64,000 bases of DNA from Massilia polaris (GTDB lineage Bacteria; Pseudomonadota; Gammaproteobacteria; Burkholderiales; Burkholderiaceae_D). A model generated the notes under the pieces. The model searched no databases, was not told where the DNA came from, and worked only from the letters and a program-made list of their open reading frames with translations. The translations under genes were made by a program, and so were the position numbers. The DNA lies in NCBI RefSeq assembly GCF_012927275.1, contig NZ_JABBGG010000005.1, positions 248,001 to 312,000 of the forward strand, read 5' to 3'. Positions 45,710 through 55,436 of the stretch are shown here, in pieces (position 1 is the first letter of the stretch; each line of letters starts with the position of its first letter).

Positions 45710-46798
45710 ATGAACGATCAAGACGACCAACGCCAGGCAAGCGAACGAAAATTCCTGCACCGGGTCGCACTGGTGGACGGCCTTGGCCTGGTGTTCATCC
45801 TGGTGCTGGCCGCGCTCTGGTTCGCCGCCGATGCGCTGCTGCTGATATTCGCCTGCATCCTGTTCGCCATCCTGCTATACGACGCCAGCCGCAGGCTGGT
45901 GAAGCTCGTTCCGATACCGCGCCAGGTCGCCCTTGGCATCGTGGTGTTCATCCTGCTGACGGTGATCGGCGGTGGCGGCTGGCTGATGGCGCCGGCGATT
46001 TCCGACCAGGCCGACAAGATGGCCGCGCTGGTGCCCAAGTCGATCGAGCAGCTACAGGAATCCCTGAAGCGCTACGACTTCCTCGAAAGCATACTGGGCG
46101 GGATGCCGACGGCGGCACAGATGCGCAGCACACTGGGCGACATGCTGCCGCGCGCCGGCCTGTTCTTCTCGGGCGTGTTCGGCGCGCTCGGCAACGTCTT
46201 GATCATCACCTTCATCGGCATCTACTTCGCCGCCCAGCCTTTCCTCTACATTAACGGCATCGTCACGCTGGTCCCGAAGGACAAGCGCGTCCGCGCCCGC
46301 GAGGTGCTGGACGAAATCGGCCTGACCCTGTCCAGGTGGCTGTTCGGGAAAATGTGCTCGATGCTGCTGGTGGGCGCAGCCACCGCCATCGGCCTGACCA
46401 TGCTCGGCGTCCCGCTCGCCCTGATCCTCGGCATCATCGCCGGCCTGCTCGACTTCATTCCTTACCTCGGACCGCTGATGGCGGGCGTCCCTGGCGTGCT
46501 GATCGCACTGACCATCAGTCCCGAGCTGGCGATGTACACTGTCGGCCTGTTCATATTCATCCAGCTGGCCGAAGGCTACCTGCTGCAGCCGCTGGTCGAG
46601 AAAAGGACGGTGGCGCTGCCGCCGGCGCTGACGATCACCATGCAGGTGCTGCTCGGCGCCCTGTTCGGGCTCGCCGGCGCTGCGCTCGCGACGCCGCTGA
46701 CGGCGGTGCTGGCGGTGCTGGTCTCGATGCTCTATGTGCAGGACGTGTTGGGTGATAATGTGATGACGCCCAGCGAACTTAGCGATCAAAAAAAGTAG
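45710..46798 (+). CDS. AI-2E family (PerM-like) membrane protein
   Basis: The 362-residue inner-membrane protein has about eight helices and the family block GIIAGLLDFIPYLGPLMAG near residue 250. TqsA of this family exports autoinducer-2, but most members, PerM included, have other or unknown substrates. It starts seven bases after the dihaem cytochrome gene and may be cotranscribed. Confidence 0.88.
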   Translation: MNDQDDQRQASERKFLHRVALVDGLGLVFILVLAALWFAADALLLIFACILFAILLYDASRRLVKLVPIPRQVALGIVVFILLTVIGGGGWLMAPAISDQADKMAALVPKSIEQLQESLKRYDFLESILGGMPTAAQMRSTLGDMLPRAGLFFSGVFGALGNVLIITFIGIYFAAQPFLYINGIVTLVPKDKRVRAREVLDEIGLTLSRWLFGKMCSMLLVGAATAIGLTMLGVPLALILGIIAGLLDFIPYLGPLMAGVPGVLIALTISPELAMYTVGLFIFIQLAEGYLLQPLVEKRTVALPPALTITMQVLLGALFGLAGAALATPLTAVLAVLVSMLYVQDVLGDNVMTPSELSDQKK

Positions 46799-46808
46799 GT
46801 AACAACAG

Positions 46809-47660
46809 ATGAAATTAGTGCGATACGGCCGCCCGGGCAAAGAGAAGCCTGGCATGCTCGATGACGAAGGCCGCCTGCGCGACCTGTCCTCGCTCGTCGA
46901 CGATATCGACGCTTCGGTCTTGTCCGACAAGGCGCTGCGCAAACTCGCCAAGGTCGATTACAAGACGCTGCCGCTGGTGCGCGGGAACCCCCGCTTCGGC
47001 GTGCCGGTGCGCGGCATCGGCAAGTACATCGGCATCGGCCTTAACTACGCCGACCATGCGGCGGAAGCCGGCCTGCCGGCGCCGAAGGAACCGATCGTGT
47101 TCATGAAGGCGACCAGCTGCCTGTCCGGGCCGGACGATGCGGTGATGCTGCCGCAGGGCTCGAAGAAAACCGACTGGGAAGTGGAGCTCGGCGTGGTGAT
47201 CGGCACGCGCGCGCAGTATGTCAGCGAGGCCGACGCGCTCAAGTACGTGGCCGGCTACTGCGTGGTGAACGATGTGTCGGAGCGCGCCTACCAGTTTGAA
47301 GGCGGACCGCAGTGGGACAAGGGCAAGGGCTGCGATACGTTCGGGCCGGTGGGGCCGTGGCTGGTGACGCGCGATGAGATATTCGACGAGCAGGACCTCG
47401 ACCTCTACCTGGAAGTGAACGGCAAGCGCATGCAGACCGGGAATACCGGAACGATGATCTTCACCGTCGCGCAGTTGGTCAGCTACGTGTCGCGCTACAT
47501 GACCCTGGAGCCGGGTGACCTGATCGCGACCGGCACGCCGCCGGGAGTGGGGATGGCGCGCAAGCCGCAGCGGTTCCTCAAGCGTGGCGACACGATCAGG
47601 CTGGGGATTCCCGGCCTGGGCGAGCAGCAGCAGGAAGTGGTGGCGTCCGCAAAGCCATAA
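46809..47660 (+). CDS. Fumarylacetoacetate hydrolase family protein
   Basis: The 283-residue cytoplasmic enzyme has the FAH fold: YIGIGLNYADHAAEAGLPAP, EPIVFMKATSCLSGP, the metal-binding WEVELGVVIG and LIATGTPPGVGM. Relatives hydrolyse or hydrate 2-keto acids (ureidoglycolate, oxaloacetate or acylpyruvates). The substrate cannot be fixed. It follows the AI-2E-type gene by 10 bp and converges on the aminotransferase. Confidence 0.87.
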   Translation: MKLVRYGRPGKEKPGMLDDEGRLRDLSSLVDDIDASVLSDKALRKLAKVDYKTLPLVRGNPRFGVPVRGIGKYIGIGLNYADHAAEAGLPAPKEPIVFMKATSCLSGPDDAVMLPQGSKKTDWEVELGVVIGTRAQYVSEADALKYVAGYCVVNDVSERAYQFEGGPQWDKGKGCDTFGPVGPWLVTRDEIFDEQDLDLYLEVNGKRMQTGNTGTMIFTVAQLVSYVSRYMTLEPGDLIATGTPPGVGMARKPQRFLKRGDTIRLGIPGLGEQQQEVVASAKP

Positions 47661-47669
47661 ACCGGTTTG

Positions 47670-47701
47670 GGGTGGATGCGTGCTTCGCGCGCCATCCACC
47701 C
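47670..47701. repeat. REP-like hairpin between convergent genes
   Basis: GGGTGGATG (47670-47678) and CATCCACCC (47693-47701) are perfect complements around a 14-nt G/C-rich loop. The GGTGGAT/ATCCACC arm style is widespread in proteobacterial REP elements. There is no U tract, though it may still help end both convergent transcripts. Confidence 0.6.
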
Positions 47702-47708
47702 GACCTCG

Positions 47709-49037
47709 TCACGCAAGCTTCAACGCCGCATCGACCGAGTCAACCAGGCGCGAAACAATCTCCGCCAGATCCTTGTCGGCCGCAATAAACGGCGGCGCAA
47801 GGAGGACATGGTCGCCGTACTGCCCATCGATCGTTCCTCCCATCGGATACACCATCAGCCCGTGCGCCATCGCCTGCGACTTGATCGCGGCGTGCAGCTT
47901 GCGCTCGGGCGCGAACGGCTGTTTGGTTTCGCGGTCCTGCACCAGCTCCAGCGCCAGCAGCAGCCCGCGTCCGCGGATGTCGCCCACATGTTCATGCCGG
48001 CCGAAGGCATCCCGCAGCATCGCCATCATCGACTCCCCGCGCATGCGCACCGCCGCCAGCAAGTCATCCTTCTCGATCACTTTCTGCACCGCCAGCGCGG
48101 CCGCCGCCGCCACCGGATGCCCGATATACGTATGCCCATGCTGGAAGATGCCGCTGCCGCGCCGCAGCCGGTCCACCAGCCAGCCCTGCGCCAGCACCGC
48201 GCCGATCGGCTGGTAGCCCGCGCCCAGTCCCTTGGCCACGGTGACGATGTCCGGCGCCACGCCATCCTGCTCGATCGAGTACATGGTGCCGGTGCGGCCC
48301 ATCCCGCACATCACTTCGTCCGCGATGAACAGCACGCCGTACTTGTCGCAGATCGCGCGCACGCCACGGAAGTAGCCGGGCGTGGGCGGAATCGCACCGC
48401 CGGTAGCGCCCACCACCGGCTCGGCGCAGAACGCGATGACGTTTTCCGGCCCGGCTCCGAGGATCTTCGCTTCCAGCTCCTGCAGCAGCATCGCGGTGTA
48501 GTCGCCCTGCGCCTGGCCTGGCGCGCGGTCGCGGTATTCGTAGCAGGGCGCCACGCGCGGCACGTCCATCAGCAGCGGCGCGAACGGCTTGCGGCGCCAC
48601 TCGTTGCCGCCGACCGCCAGCGCGCCCAGCGTATTGCCGTGATAGCTCTGGCGCCGCGCGATGAACACGCTGCGCCGGGGCTCGCCGGTTTCGACAGCGT
48701 ACTGGCGCGCCAGCTTCATCGCGGTCTCCATCGCTTCCGATCCGCCCGACACGAAGTACACCTCCGACAACCCTTGCGGCGCGCTGGCCACCAGCCGCGC
48801 CGCCAGTTCCTCGGCCACGTCGGTGGTGAAGAATGCGGTGTGGGCGTAGGCGATGGTGTCGATCTGGCGGTGCATCGCCTCCAGCACGGCCGGGTGGGCG
48901 TGCCCCAGCGAGGACACGGCCGCGCCGCCGCTGGCGTCGATGTAGGTGTTGCCGCTGCTGTCGCGCACCAGCATGCCCTCGGCGCTGACGGCAACGGGCG
49001 GGGTGTGGCGGAGATTGCGGTGAACGATGTGGCTCAT
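47709..49037 (-). CDS. Class III PLP aminotransferase
   Basis: The 442-residue enzyme has fold-type I features: VYFVSGGSEAMETAMKLARQ, RRQSYHGNTLGALAVGG, FIADEVMCGMGRTG with the PLP-binding Asp, and TVAKGLGAGYQP with the Schiff-base Lys. Class III members transfer amino groups from omega-amines or amino acids to keto acids. GAGGATT precedes the ATG. The amine donor is unknown. Confidence 0.9.
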   Translation of the reverse strand: MSHIVHRNLRHTPPVAVSAEGMLVRDSSGNTYIDASGGAAVSSLGHAHPAVLEAMHRQIDTIAYAHTAFFTTDVAEELAARLVASAPQGLSEVYFVSGGSEAMETAMKLARQYAVETGEPRRSVFIARRQSYHGNTLGALAVGGNEWRRKPFAPLLMDVPRVAPCYEYRDRAPGQAQGDYTAMLLQELEAKILGAGPENVIAFCAEPVVGATGGAIPPTPGYFRGVRAICDKYGVLFIADEVMCGMGRTGTMYSIEQDGVAPDIVTVAKGLGAGYQPIGAVLAQGWLVDRLRRGSGIFQHGHTYIGHPVAAAAALAVQKVIEKDDLLAAVRMRGESMMAMLRDAFGRHEHVGDIRGRGLLLALELVQDRETKQPFAPERKLHAAIKSQAMAHGLMVYPMGGTIDGQYGDHVLLAPPFIAADKDLAEIVSRLVDSVDAALKLA

Positions 49038-49159
49038 CGGGAATCCTCAAGGAAAGAAGATGGTTGATGAATGACAATAATCTTGAAGCGGGGCGATTCT
49101 TTTGATTTTTCCCCGAAGCTATGCGAATATTTTTTTCAGCACAACAGTGAAAGTCTCTC

Positions 49160-49720
49160 ATGGCGCAGGACCGGCTCGGCCCCATCGCAACGTGGCACAT
49201 GACGCCCGCCCAGCAGGCCGCGGCGCAAGCCATCATCGACGGTCCGCGCGGCGCGGTGTACGGCCCGTTCGTGCCGCTGCTGCGCAGTCCCGAACTGATG
49301 GGCCATGCCCAGCGAATGGGCGAGTACCTGCGCTACCGCAGCGCGATCGGCACGAAGCTGTCGGAACTGGCCATCCTGGTGACCGCGCGCCAATGGGACC
49401 AGCAAGTGGAATGGGCGATCCACGCGCCGATCGCGGCGCAGTCGGGCATCAGTGCGGCCGCCATCGAGGCGGTGGCGCACGGACGTCGGCCGGACGGCAT
49501 GACCGACGAGGAAGCGGCGGTCCACGATTTTTCGCTGGAGCTCAACCGCGACAAGCGCGTGTCGGACCCCAGCTATGCCCGCGCGCTGGCGCTATTTGGC
49601 GAACGCGGCGTGGTCGACCTGATGGCCATCAACGGCTATTACACCTTCCTGGCCATGGTGATGAATGCAGCGCAGACCGCCGCGCCGGAGCCGCCGGCGG
49701 CAAGCATGCCAGAACGATAA
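49160..49720 (+). CDS. Carboxymuconolactone decarboxylase/AhpD-family protein
   Basis: The 186-residue protein has the CMD helical core, including LSELAILVTARQWDQQVEWA near residue 68 and FGERGVVDLMAINGYYTFLAM. AhpD-type enzymes carry a CxxC pair; none is present here, so peroxidase activity is unlikely. It is divergent from the aminotransferase gene (122-bp gap). Function is uncertain. Confidence 0.85.
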   Translation: MAQDRLGPIATWHMTPAQQAAAQAIIDGPRGAVYGPFVPLLRSPELMGHAQRMGEYLRYRSAIGTKLSELAILVTARQWDQQVEWAIHAPIAAQSGISAAAIEAVAHGRRPDGMTDEEAAVHDFSLELNRDKRVSDPSYARALALFGERGVVDLMAINGYYTFLAMVMNAAQTAAPEPPAASMPER

Positions 49721-49819
49721 TATGTTGTTTTTTTTGTCGAGGCTTAGCCGCCACGCGCGACCAGTTGTAAACATCTTCCTTTTGCCGCATTGCAACAATG
49801 CAGCTTGAAATTGAGGCAG

Positions 49820-49839
49820 CGGGCGCCAACTGGCGCCCG
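49820..49839 (+). terminator. Terminator-like hairpin before the chemoreceptor
   Basis: CGGGCGCC and GGCGCCCG are perfect complements with an AACT loop at 49820-49839, followed after one G by TTTT. It probably ends the AhpD-family gene. It lies 39 bp before the chemoreceptor start. Confidence 0.6.
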
Positions 49840-49878
49840 GTTTTCGCCCTGCTTCCTCATTAGTCCTAGGAACAAGCA

Positions 49879-51552
49879 ATGTCCTTCTCCAATCTCAAGA
49901 TCGGCGCCCGCCTGGGCCTCGGTTTCGCTCTCGTGCTGGCGCTGCTGGCGCTGCTGGCCGCCGTGGCCGGTGTCGGCCTCGCGTCGATGGCGCGCATCGA
50001 AACGCGCCTGACGCAAATCGTCGATGACAACAACGTCAAGATTTTCTCAATAAGTAATGTCGCCGACAACTTCCGCGATATTTCGCTGGCCGTCTCGAAC
50101 ATGGTGGTGCAGGAAAATCCGGCCGAACTGCAGAAGCAGGTCGACGCACTGGCCGCGGCACGCGCCCGCTACGGCAAGGCGAAGAAGATATTCCTGGCCA
50201 CTAACCTGAATGAACAGGAAAAGACTTTGCTGGCCAGGCTTGACGCCGCAATCGCGTTCGCCACGCCGAAGGTCGACAAGACAGTCGAACTGAGCGTGGC
50301 CGGTTCGCGCGTCGAAGCTGCCCAGAGCATGACGATGCATTCGGCCCCAGGTACAGCGGCGGCAATCGCTGTCATCGACGAGATCGTGCAACTCGAAAAA
50401 GACCAGGCAGGCCAGGCGGCGGCGGACGCCAAGACGGCCTACGCCAGCGCGCGCAACCAGGTGCTGCTGATCGCCCTGATTGCGGTGCTGGCCGGCGTGG
50501 CGGTCGCATGGTTCATTACCCGTTCGATCACCCGCCCGATCCGTGCCGCTGTCAAAGTAGCCGAGACGGTCGCCTCCGGCGATTTGAGCAGCACCATCGA
50601 CGTCTCCGGACGCGACCAAACCGGCCAGCTGATGCCGGCCCTGAAGAACATGAACGACAGCCTTAACCGCATCGTCGGCGATGTCCGCGGCGGTACTGAC
50701 TCGATCGCGCTCGGCTCCGATGAGATCGCCCGAGGCAACCTCGACCTGTCGGCCCGCACCGAACAGCAGGCCAGCGCGCTGGAAGAAACCGCGTCGTCGA
50801 TGGAAGAACTGACCTCCACCGTCAAGCAGAACGCCGACAACGCGCGCCAGGCCAACCAGCTGGCCGTATCGGCGCAGGAAGTGGCGGTCGAAGGCGGCCA
50901 GGTGGTCTCGCAGGTGGTCGACACGATGGGCGCGATCAACGAGTCGGCGCGCAAGATCGTCGACATCATCGGGGTCATCGACGGCATCGCCTTCCAGACC
51001 AACATCCTCGCTCTGAACGCGGCGGTCGAAGCGGCGCGCGCGGGCGAGCAGGGACGCGGCTTTGCCGTCGTCGCGACCGAAGTGCGCAACCTGGCGCAGC
51101 GTTCGGCCGCGGCGGCGAAGGAAATCAAGGTCCTGATCGGCGACTCGGTCAACGCGGTGGAAACCGGCTCGCGCCTGGTCGACCAGGCCGGCACCACGAT
51201 GGACAAGATCGTCGCCAGTGTCGAACGGGTAACCGACATCATGGGCGAGATCACCGCGGCCAGCCGCGAGCAGGAAGCCGGCATCGAACAGATCAACCAG
51301 GCGATCGGCGACATGGATTCGGTCACGCAGCAAAATGCCGCGCTGCTGGAAGAAGCCGCGGCGGCGGCGCAGTCGCTGCGCGAGCAAGCAGGTAACCTGA
51401 CGCACGCGGTCAGCGTGTTCAAGCTCGATGTGCAGTCGGTGAAGGCGCCGGCCAGGATGGTGTCGGCGCCAGTGCGTGCGCCGGCGAAAAAGGCGGCGCC
51501 GGTGCGCCTCGCGGCAGCGGGAGCTGCGCGCGACGAGTCGGAAAGCTATTAA
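49879..51552 (+). CDS. Methyl-accepting chemotaxis protein
   Basis: The 557-residue receptor has two membrane helices ([20 protein letters not shown] and [20 protein letters not shown]) bracketing a four-helix-bundle periplasmic domain of about 150 residues, then HAMP and the signalling hairpin [19 protein letters not shown]. The C-terminus (AARDESESY) is not a standard CheR-binding pentapeptide. It has AGGAACAAGC before the start. It resembles the receptor at 35.5 kb in layout but not in its sensor. Confidence 0.93.
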   Translation: MSFSNLKIGARLGLGFALVLALLALLAAVAGVGLASMARIETRLTQIVDDNNVKIFSISNVADNFRDISLAVSNMVVQENPAELQKQVDALAAARARYGKAKKIFLATNLNEQEKTLLARLDAAIAFATPKVDKTVELSVAGSRVEAAQSMTMHSAPGTAAAIAVIDEIVQLEKDQAGQAAADAKTAYASARNQVLLIALIAVLAGVAVAWFITRSITRPIRAAVKVAETVASGDLSSTIDVSGRDQTGQLMPALKNMNDSLNRIVGDVRGGTDSIALGSDEIARGNLDLSARTEQQASALEETASSMEELTSTVKQNADNARQANQLAVSAQEVAVEGGQVVSQVVDTMGAINESARKIVDIIGVIDGIAFQTNILALNAAVEAARAGEQGRGFAVVATEVRNLAQRSAAAAKEIKVLIGDSVNAVETGSRLVDQAGTTMDKIVASVERVTDIMGEITAASREQEAGIEQINQAIGDMDSVTQQNAALLEEAAAAAQSLREQAGNLTHAVSVFKLDVQSVKAPARMVSAPVRAPAKKAAPVRLAAAGAARDESESY

Positions 51553-51752
51553 GCCAGCGCTTCTTTCGCCGCTTCTTCGGGAGTCAGCCCATCGTAGAAC
51601 TGGTCGGTGAACCACTCGATCTGTTCTTCGATGTGCTCCTGGGCCTGATCGACGGTCGCGCCGCCGGCCACCAGGAATCCCTCGACCTCGATGCACCAGT
51701 TAATCAGTGCCATCGTCTCTTCGTCGAGTTCCTCAGGTTTTTTCTTTGCCAT
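51549..51752 (-). CDS. Small acidic protein, partner of the downstream-numbered RHH-like gene
   Basis: The 67-residue protein is strongly acidic ([19 protein letters not shown], then [15 protein letters not shown]). GGAGG precedes the ATG, so it is a real gene. It follows the 88-residue gene by 16 bp in one transcript. Family not recognised. It could be an antitoxin-like or adaptor protein. Confidence 0.65.
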   Translation of the reverse strand: MAKKKPEELDEETMALINWCIEVEGFLVAGGATVDQAQEHIEEQIEWFTDQFYDGLTPEEAAKEALA

Positions 51753-51768
51753 GCTGTCCTCCGGTCGG

Positions 51769-52035
51769 TCAGGCCGCAAGGCCCTTGGCGAGGAGTTCGG
51801 CCACCGTCTCATTCAGGTCGGTGCCGCGCTCTTTTGCCAGCGCCTGGATCTGCTGGACCAGGTCACCATTCAGCTTGACTGCAAACGGCACCAGGCCAAG
51901 CGCCTGGTCGCGTTTGCGCTGCTCGCGTCGGTCGACCACTGCCGTATCGGCATTGCCAAAACCGGCGGCTCCGGGAGCGCTCATCTGGCCCATCAATTTT
52001 TTGGCGTCGCTCTTTGCCATTCCGGTTTTTTTCAT
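51769..52035 (-). CDS. Small basic protein with RHH-like C-terminus
   Basis: The 88-residue protein is basic at the N-terminus, and its last 40 residues (VPFAVKLNGDLVQQIQALAK, then ERGTDLNETVAELLAKGL) have the strand-helix-helix pattern of ribbon-helix-helix DNA-binding proteins. It is first in a two-gene unit with the acidic 67-residue protein. That is the usual size and spacing of a toxin-antitoxin or autoregulated pair, but no toxin fold is recognised. Confidence 0.6.
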   Translation of the reverse strand: MKKTGMAKSDAKKLMGQMSAPGAAGFGNADTAVVDRREQRKRDQALGLVPFAVKLNGDLVQQIQALAKERGTDLNETVAELLAKGLAA

Positions 52036-52052
52036 TTGCTGCTTTCAGTTGC

Positions 52053-52721
52053 TCAGGCCAGGACTTTTTTAAGCCAGGCGCCGATGTCGTTAATTTCTTC
52101 AAGACACAGCGAATGCTGCATCGGGTATTCGTGCCACTCGACCTGGTAGCCCAGGGCTTTGAGCAGGTCGCGCGACTGGTGGGCCCTGGCGACGGGAATT
52201 ACGCCGTCATGGGTGCCATGGACCAGGAAGATCGGCATCTTCAGGCTGGCTTCACTGCGTTCGTTCGAGATCTTGTCGGCCAGCGGCACATAACCAGACA
52301 GGCACAGAAGGCCCGCCAGCTTTTCATCGTGGCGCAGCCCGGTCTGCAAGGTCATCGCGCAGCCTTGCGAGAAGCCGGCCAGGATGATGCGTTCGGCCGG
52401 GATGCCGCGCGACTTTTCGCGCGCGATCAGCGCTTCGACGTCGACCTGCGATGCACGCAGGCCGGCTTCGTCTTCACGGCGCGCGATGTCGGTGCCGACG
52501 ATGTCGTACCAGGCGCGCATCACGTAGCCGTTATTGATCGTCACCGGCATCGTCTTCGCATGCGGGAAGATGAAGCGGATGCCCGGCAGTCCGGCCAGGT
52601 CAAGCTCGTCCACCAGCGGGACGAAGTCGTTGCCGTCAGCGCCCAGGCCGTGCATCCAGATCACCGCTACCGGTGGATTGGGAGCGGTTTCGATTTCGAT
52701 ATTCTCGAGCAGTTCGTTCAT
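52053..52721 (-). CDS. Carboxylesterase/phospholipase-type alpha/beta hydrolase
   Basis: The 222-residue enzyme has the phospholipase/carboxylesterase fold: VIWMHGLGADGNDFVP near residue 20, the nucleophile elbow GFSQGC, GTHDGVIP with the catalytic Asp, and the His in YPMQHSLC. It hydrolyses short-chain esters or lysophospholipids. Its start overlaps the mog stop (ATGA), placing it in the yjgA-mog-esterase operon. Confidence 0.92.
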   Translation of the reverse strand: MNELLENIEIETAPNPPVAVIWMHGLGADGNDFVPLVDELDLAGLPGIRFIFPHAKTMPVTINNGYVMRAWYDIVGTDIARREDEAGLRASQVDVEALIAREKSRGIPAERIILAGFSQGCAMTLQTGLRHDEKLAGLLCLSGYVPLADKISNERSEASLKMPIFLVHGTHDGVIPVARAHQSRDLLKALGYQVEWHEYPMQHSLCLEEINDIGAWLKKVLA

Positions 52722-53359
52722 TGCGCGTTGTCTTTCGCAGCCGCGGGCGGGCGCTGCGCCGTCTTCGGGCGCCAGGCCTTGCATACCGCAGGGTCGGTTT
52801 CGATGTAGGGGCCGCCGATCAGGTCGAGGCAGTAAGGCACCGCCGCGAAGATGCCGGCGACCAGCTGCTGGCCGTCCGCGTCCTTCAGGCCTTCCAGCGT
52901 TTCCTTGATGGCCTTCGGCTGGCCGGGCAGGTTCATGATCAGCGCCGCGTGATCGTGCGTCTCGCGGATCACCGCCACCTGGCGCGACAGGATCGCGGTC
53001 GGCACGAACTGCAGGCTGACCTGGCGCATTTGCTCGCCGAAGCCAGGCATCTCCTTGGTGCCGACAGCCAGCGTGGCTTCGGGCGTGACGTCGCGCCGGG
53101 CAGGCCCGGTGCCGCCGGTGGTCAGCACCATGTGGCAGCGTGCGCCGTCGACCAGCTCGATCAGCGTCTTTTCGATCTGTTCGCGTTCGTCGGGGATCAG
53201 GCGCGGCTCGATGCGGTAAGGCGTGGTGAGGACCTGCGCCAGCCAGTCGGACAGCGCGGGAATCCCTTTGTCTTCATAGATGCCGCCGCTTGCGCGGTCG
53301 GACACCGACACCAGCCCGACGACCAGCATGTCCGGGTCAGTCGTCTTCTGGGTCTTCAT
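52718..53359 (-). CDS. mog: Molybdopterin adenylyltransferase
   Basis: The roughly 213-residue enzyme adenylates molybdopterin before molybdenum insertion. The family blocks GLVSVSDRASGGIYEDKG, TTGGTGPARRDVTPEAT and NLPGQPKAIKETLEG are present. The ATG at 53329 (MLVVGLVS) matches the E. coli N-terminus and may be the true start; 53359 overlaps the end of yjgA. The C-terminus has a short Ala/Pro-rich extension. Confidence 0.93.
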   Translation of the reverse strand: MKTQKTTDPDMLVVGLVSVSDRASGGIYEDKGIPALSDWLAQVLTTPYRIEPRLIPDEREQIEKTLIELVDGARCHMVLTTGGTGPARRDVTPEATLAVGTKEMPGFGEQMRQVSLQFVPTAILSRQVAVIRETHDHAALIMNLPGQPKAIKETLEGLKDADGQQLVAGIFAAVPYCLDLIGGPYIETDPAVCKAWRPKTAQRPPAAAKDNAQ

Positions 53360-53945
53360 CGGTGATGTAGTCTTCGTCGTCGTCATCCGGTTTGGCGGCA
53401 GCGCCTTTCTTGGACAGGTCCTTGAGGATCTGGAAGATCTCGCGGTAGGCCTTCGGCGGCTTGTTCTCGGCCTGCTCCTTGCGGGCGTTGCGGATCAAGG
53501 TGCGCAGCTGCTGCACGTCGAGCTCAGGATGCTCGGCCATCAGCACGGTCAGCGCGTTGTCGTCGGCCAGCAGCTTGTCGCGGCGGCGTTCCATCGCGTG
53601 CAGGAAGGCGGTGTCGGATTTCGACATACCTTTCCAGCTGTCGATGGTGCGACGGATGACGGCCAGTTCTTCCTCGTCGAGCGTGCGCATTTTTTTGCCG
53701 ACGAACTGCATCTGGCGGCGACGGCCTTCGTGGTTGGTGATGGTCTGGCACATCAGGATCGCGTCCTTGACGTCGTCCGGCATTGGCACGCGCTTGACGC
53801 GGTCGCGCGGTTCGGCCACCAGTTCTTCGCCGAGCTTTTGCAGCTCGCTCATCTGGCGCTTCAGCTCGGACTTCGACGGGCGTTCGTACTCTTGTTCGAA
53901 CTCATTGGACTGGAACCCGCAGGCACCGCGGTTTGGATTTGGCAT
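53337..53945 (-). CDS. yjgA: Ribosome-associated protein YjgA (DarP)
   Basis: The 202-residue protein belongs to the YjgA/DarP family, which binds late 50S precursors and helps assembly of the peptidyl transferase centre. PSKSELKRQMSELQKLGEEL near residue 24 is the family N-terminus. It ends in an acidic tail (DDDDEDYITDEDPEDD). It is first of the yjgA-mog-esterase operon, divergent from pmbA, an arrangement common in beta-proteobacteria. Confidence 0.94.
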   Translation of the reverse strand: MPNPNRGACGFQSNEFEQEYERPSKSELKRQMSELQKLGEELVAEPRDRVKRVPMPDDVKDAILMCQTITNHEGRRRQMQFVGKKMRTLDEEELAVIRRTIDSWKGMSKSDTAFLHAMERRRDKLLADDNALTVLMAEHPELDVQQLRTLIRNARKEQAENKPPKAYREIFQILKDLSKKGAAAKPDDDDEDYITDEDPEDD

Positions 53946-54041
53946 GATAGGGAAATCCGGTACAGGCGCACGGCCTCCCGGTAAAAACAGTAAACGACTG
54001 CTATCATACCCGTTTAACCGGATAGCCGAGAAAAACACGAC

Positions 54042-55394
54042 ATGAACGACTCCGTCTTTATCCATACCCAGGACCAGCTCAAGCAGCTCGCCAGCGATGT
54101 GCTCGGCTTTGCAAAGGAGCAGGGCGGCTCCGATGCGTCGGTCGAGATCAGCGAGGGCAGCGGTTTATCCGTTTCAGTGCGCCGCGGCAAGATCGAGACG
54201 ATCGAGCAGAACAAGGACAAGGGCATGGGCGTGACGGTCTACATCGGCCAGAAGCGCGGCAACGCCAGCACCTCCGACTTTTCGCCGGCCGCGCTGCGCG
54301 CCACGGTCGAAGCGGCCTACAACATCGCCCGCTTCACCGCCGACGACGACTGCGCCGGCCTGGCCGACGAGGACATGCTGGAGAAGAACCCGCGCGACCT
54401 GCGCCTGTGCTACCCGTGGCAGATATCGGCCGAAGAAGCAGTGGTCATCGCCCAGCGCGCCGAAGCGGCCGCGTTCGAAGTCGACCCGCGCATCACCAAC
54501 AGCGAAGGCGCCAGCGTCTACGTGCAGCAGTCGCACTTCGTATCGGCCAACTCGCGCGGCTTCTCCGGCGGCTACCCGTTCTCGCGCCACACGCTGTCGG
54601 TCGCGCCGATCGCAGGCAAGGGCGCCAAGATGCAGCGCGACGACTGGTACACCTCGGTGCGCGATCCCAAGAACATGGCCAAGCCGGAAGCCGTCGGCCG
54701 CTACGCCGCCGAACGCGCACTGGCGCGCCTGAACGCGCGCAAGCTCGACACCCGCACCTGCCCGGTGCTGTTCGAAGCGCCGCTGGCCGCTGGCCTGCTC
54801 GGCTCCTTCGTGCAGGCCACGTCGGGCGGGGCGCTGTACCGCAAGTCGACCTTCCTGCTCGATTCGCTCGGCCAGTCGATCTTTCCGTCGCATATCCACG
54901 TGCTCGAAGACCCGCACGTGATCGGCGGCGTCGGCTCGGCGCCGTTCGATGAAGAAGGCGTGCGCACGGTGCGCCGCAATGTCGTCGAAAACGGCGTGCT
55001 GAAGGGGTATTTCCTGTCCTCGTACTCGGCGCGCAAGCTGGGCATGAAGACCACTGGCAATGCGGGCGGTTCGCACAACCTGTCGCTGACCTCGTCGCAT
55101 ACGAAAAAGGCCGACGACTTCGCCGGCATGCTGCGCAAGATGGACCGCGGCCTGCTGGTCACCGAACTGATGGGGCAGGGGACCAACTACGTCACCGGCG
55201 ACTATTCGCGCGGCGCGTCGGGCTACTGGGTCGAGAACGGCGTGATCCAGTATCCGGTCGAGGAGATCACCATTGCCGGCAACATGAAGGACATGTTCCA
55301 GGCCATCGTCGCCATCGGCAATGACGTACTTACGCGCGGTAACAAGTCGACCGGGTCGATCCTGATCGAGAAGATGGTCATCGCCGGCAGCTAA
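54042..55394 (+). CDS. pmbA: Metalloprotease PmbA/TldE
   Basis: The 450-residue protein is the TldE subunit of the TldD/TldE protease, which processes modified peptides (microcin B17) and the CcdA antitoxin in E. coli. Family blocks include ISEGSGLSVSVRRGKIE, the GYPFSRHTLSV region and GDYSRGASGYWVENG near the C-terminus. TldE lacks its own HExxH metal site, which lies in TldD. tldD is not in this window. Confidence 0.95.
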   Translation: MNDSVFIHTQDQLKQLASDVLGFAKEQGGSDASVEISEGSGLSVSVRRGKIETIEQNKDKGMGVTVYIGQKRGNASTSDFSPAALRATVEAAYNIARFTADDDCAGLADEDMLEKNPRDLRLCYPWQISAEEAVVIAQRAEAAAFEVDPRITNSEGASVYVQQSHFVSANSRGFSGGYPFSRHTLSVAPIAGKGAKMQRDDWYTSVRDPKNMAKPEAVGRYAAERALARLNARKLDTRTCPVLFEAPLAAGLLGSFVQATSGGALYRKSTFLLDSLGQSIFPSHIHVLEDPHVIGGVGSAPFDEEGVRTVRRNVVENGVLKGYFLSSYSARKLGMKTTGNAGGSHNLSLTSSHTKKADDFAGMLRKMDRGLLVTELMGQGTNYVTGDYSRGASGYWVENGVIQYPVEEITIAGNMKDMFQAIVAIGNDVLTRGNKSTGSILIEKMVIAGS

Positions 55395-55436
55395 CTGCTG
55401 AGTTCGGCTCATATTTTCGTTGCAAGCTTGAGCAGT

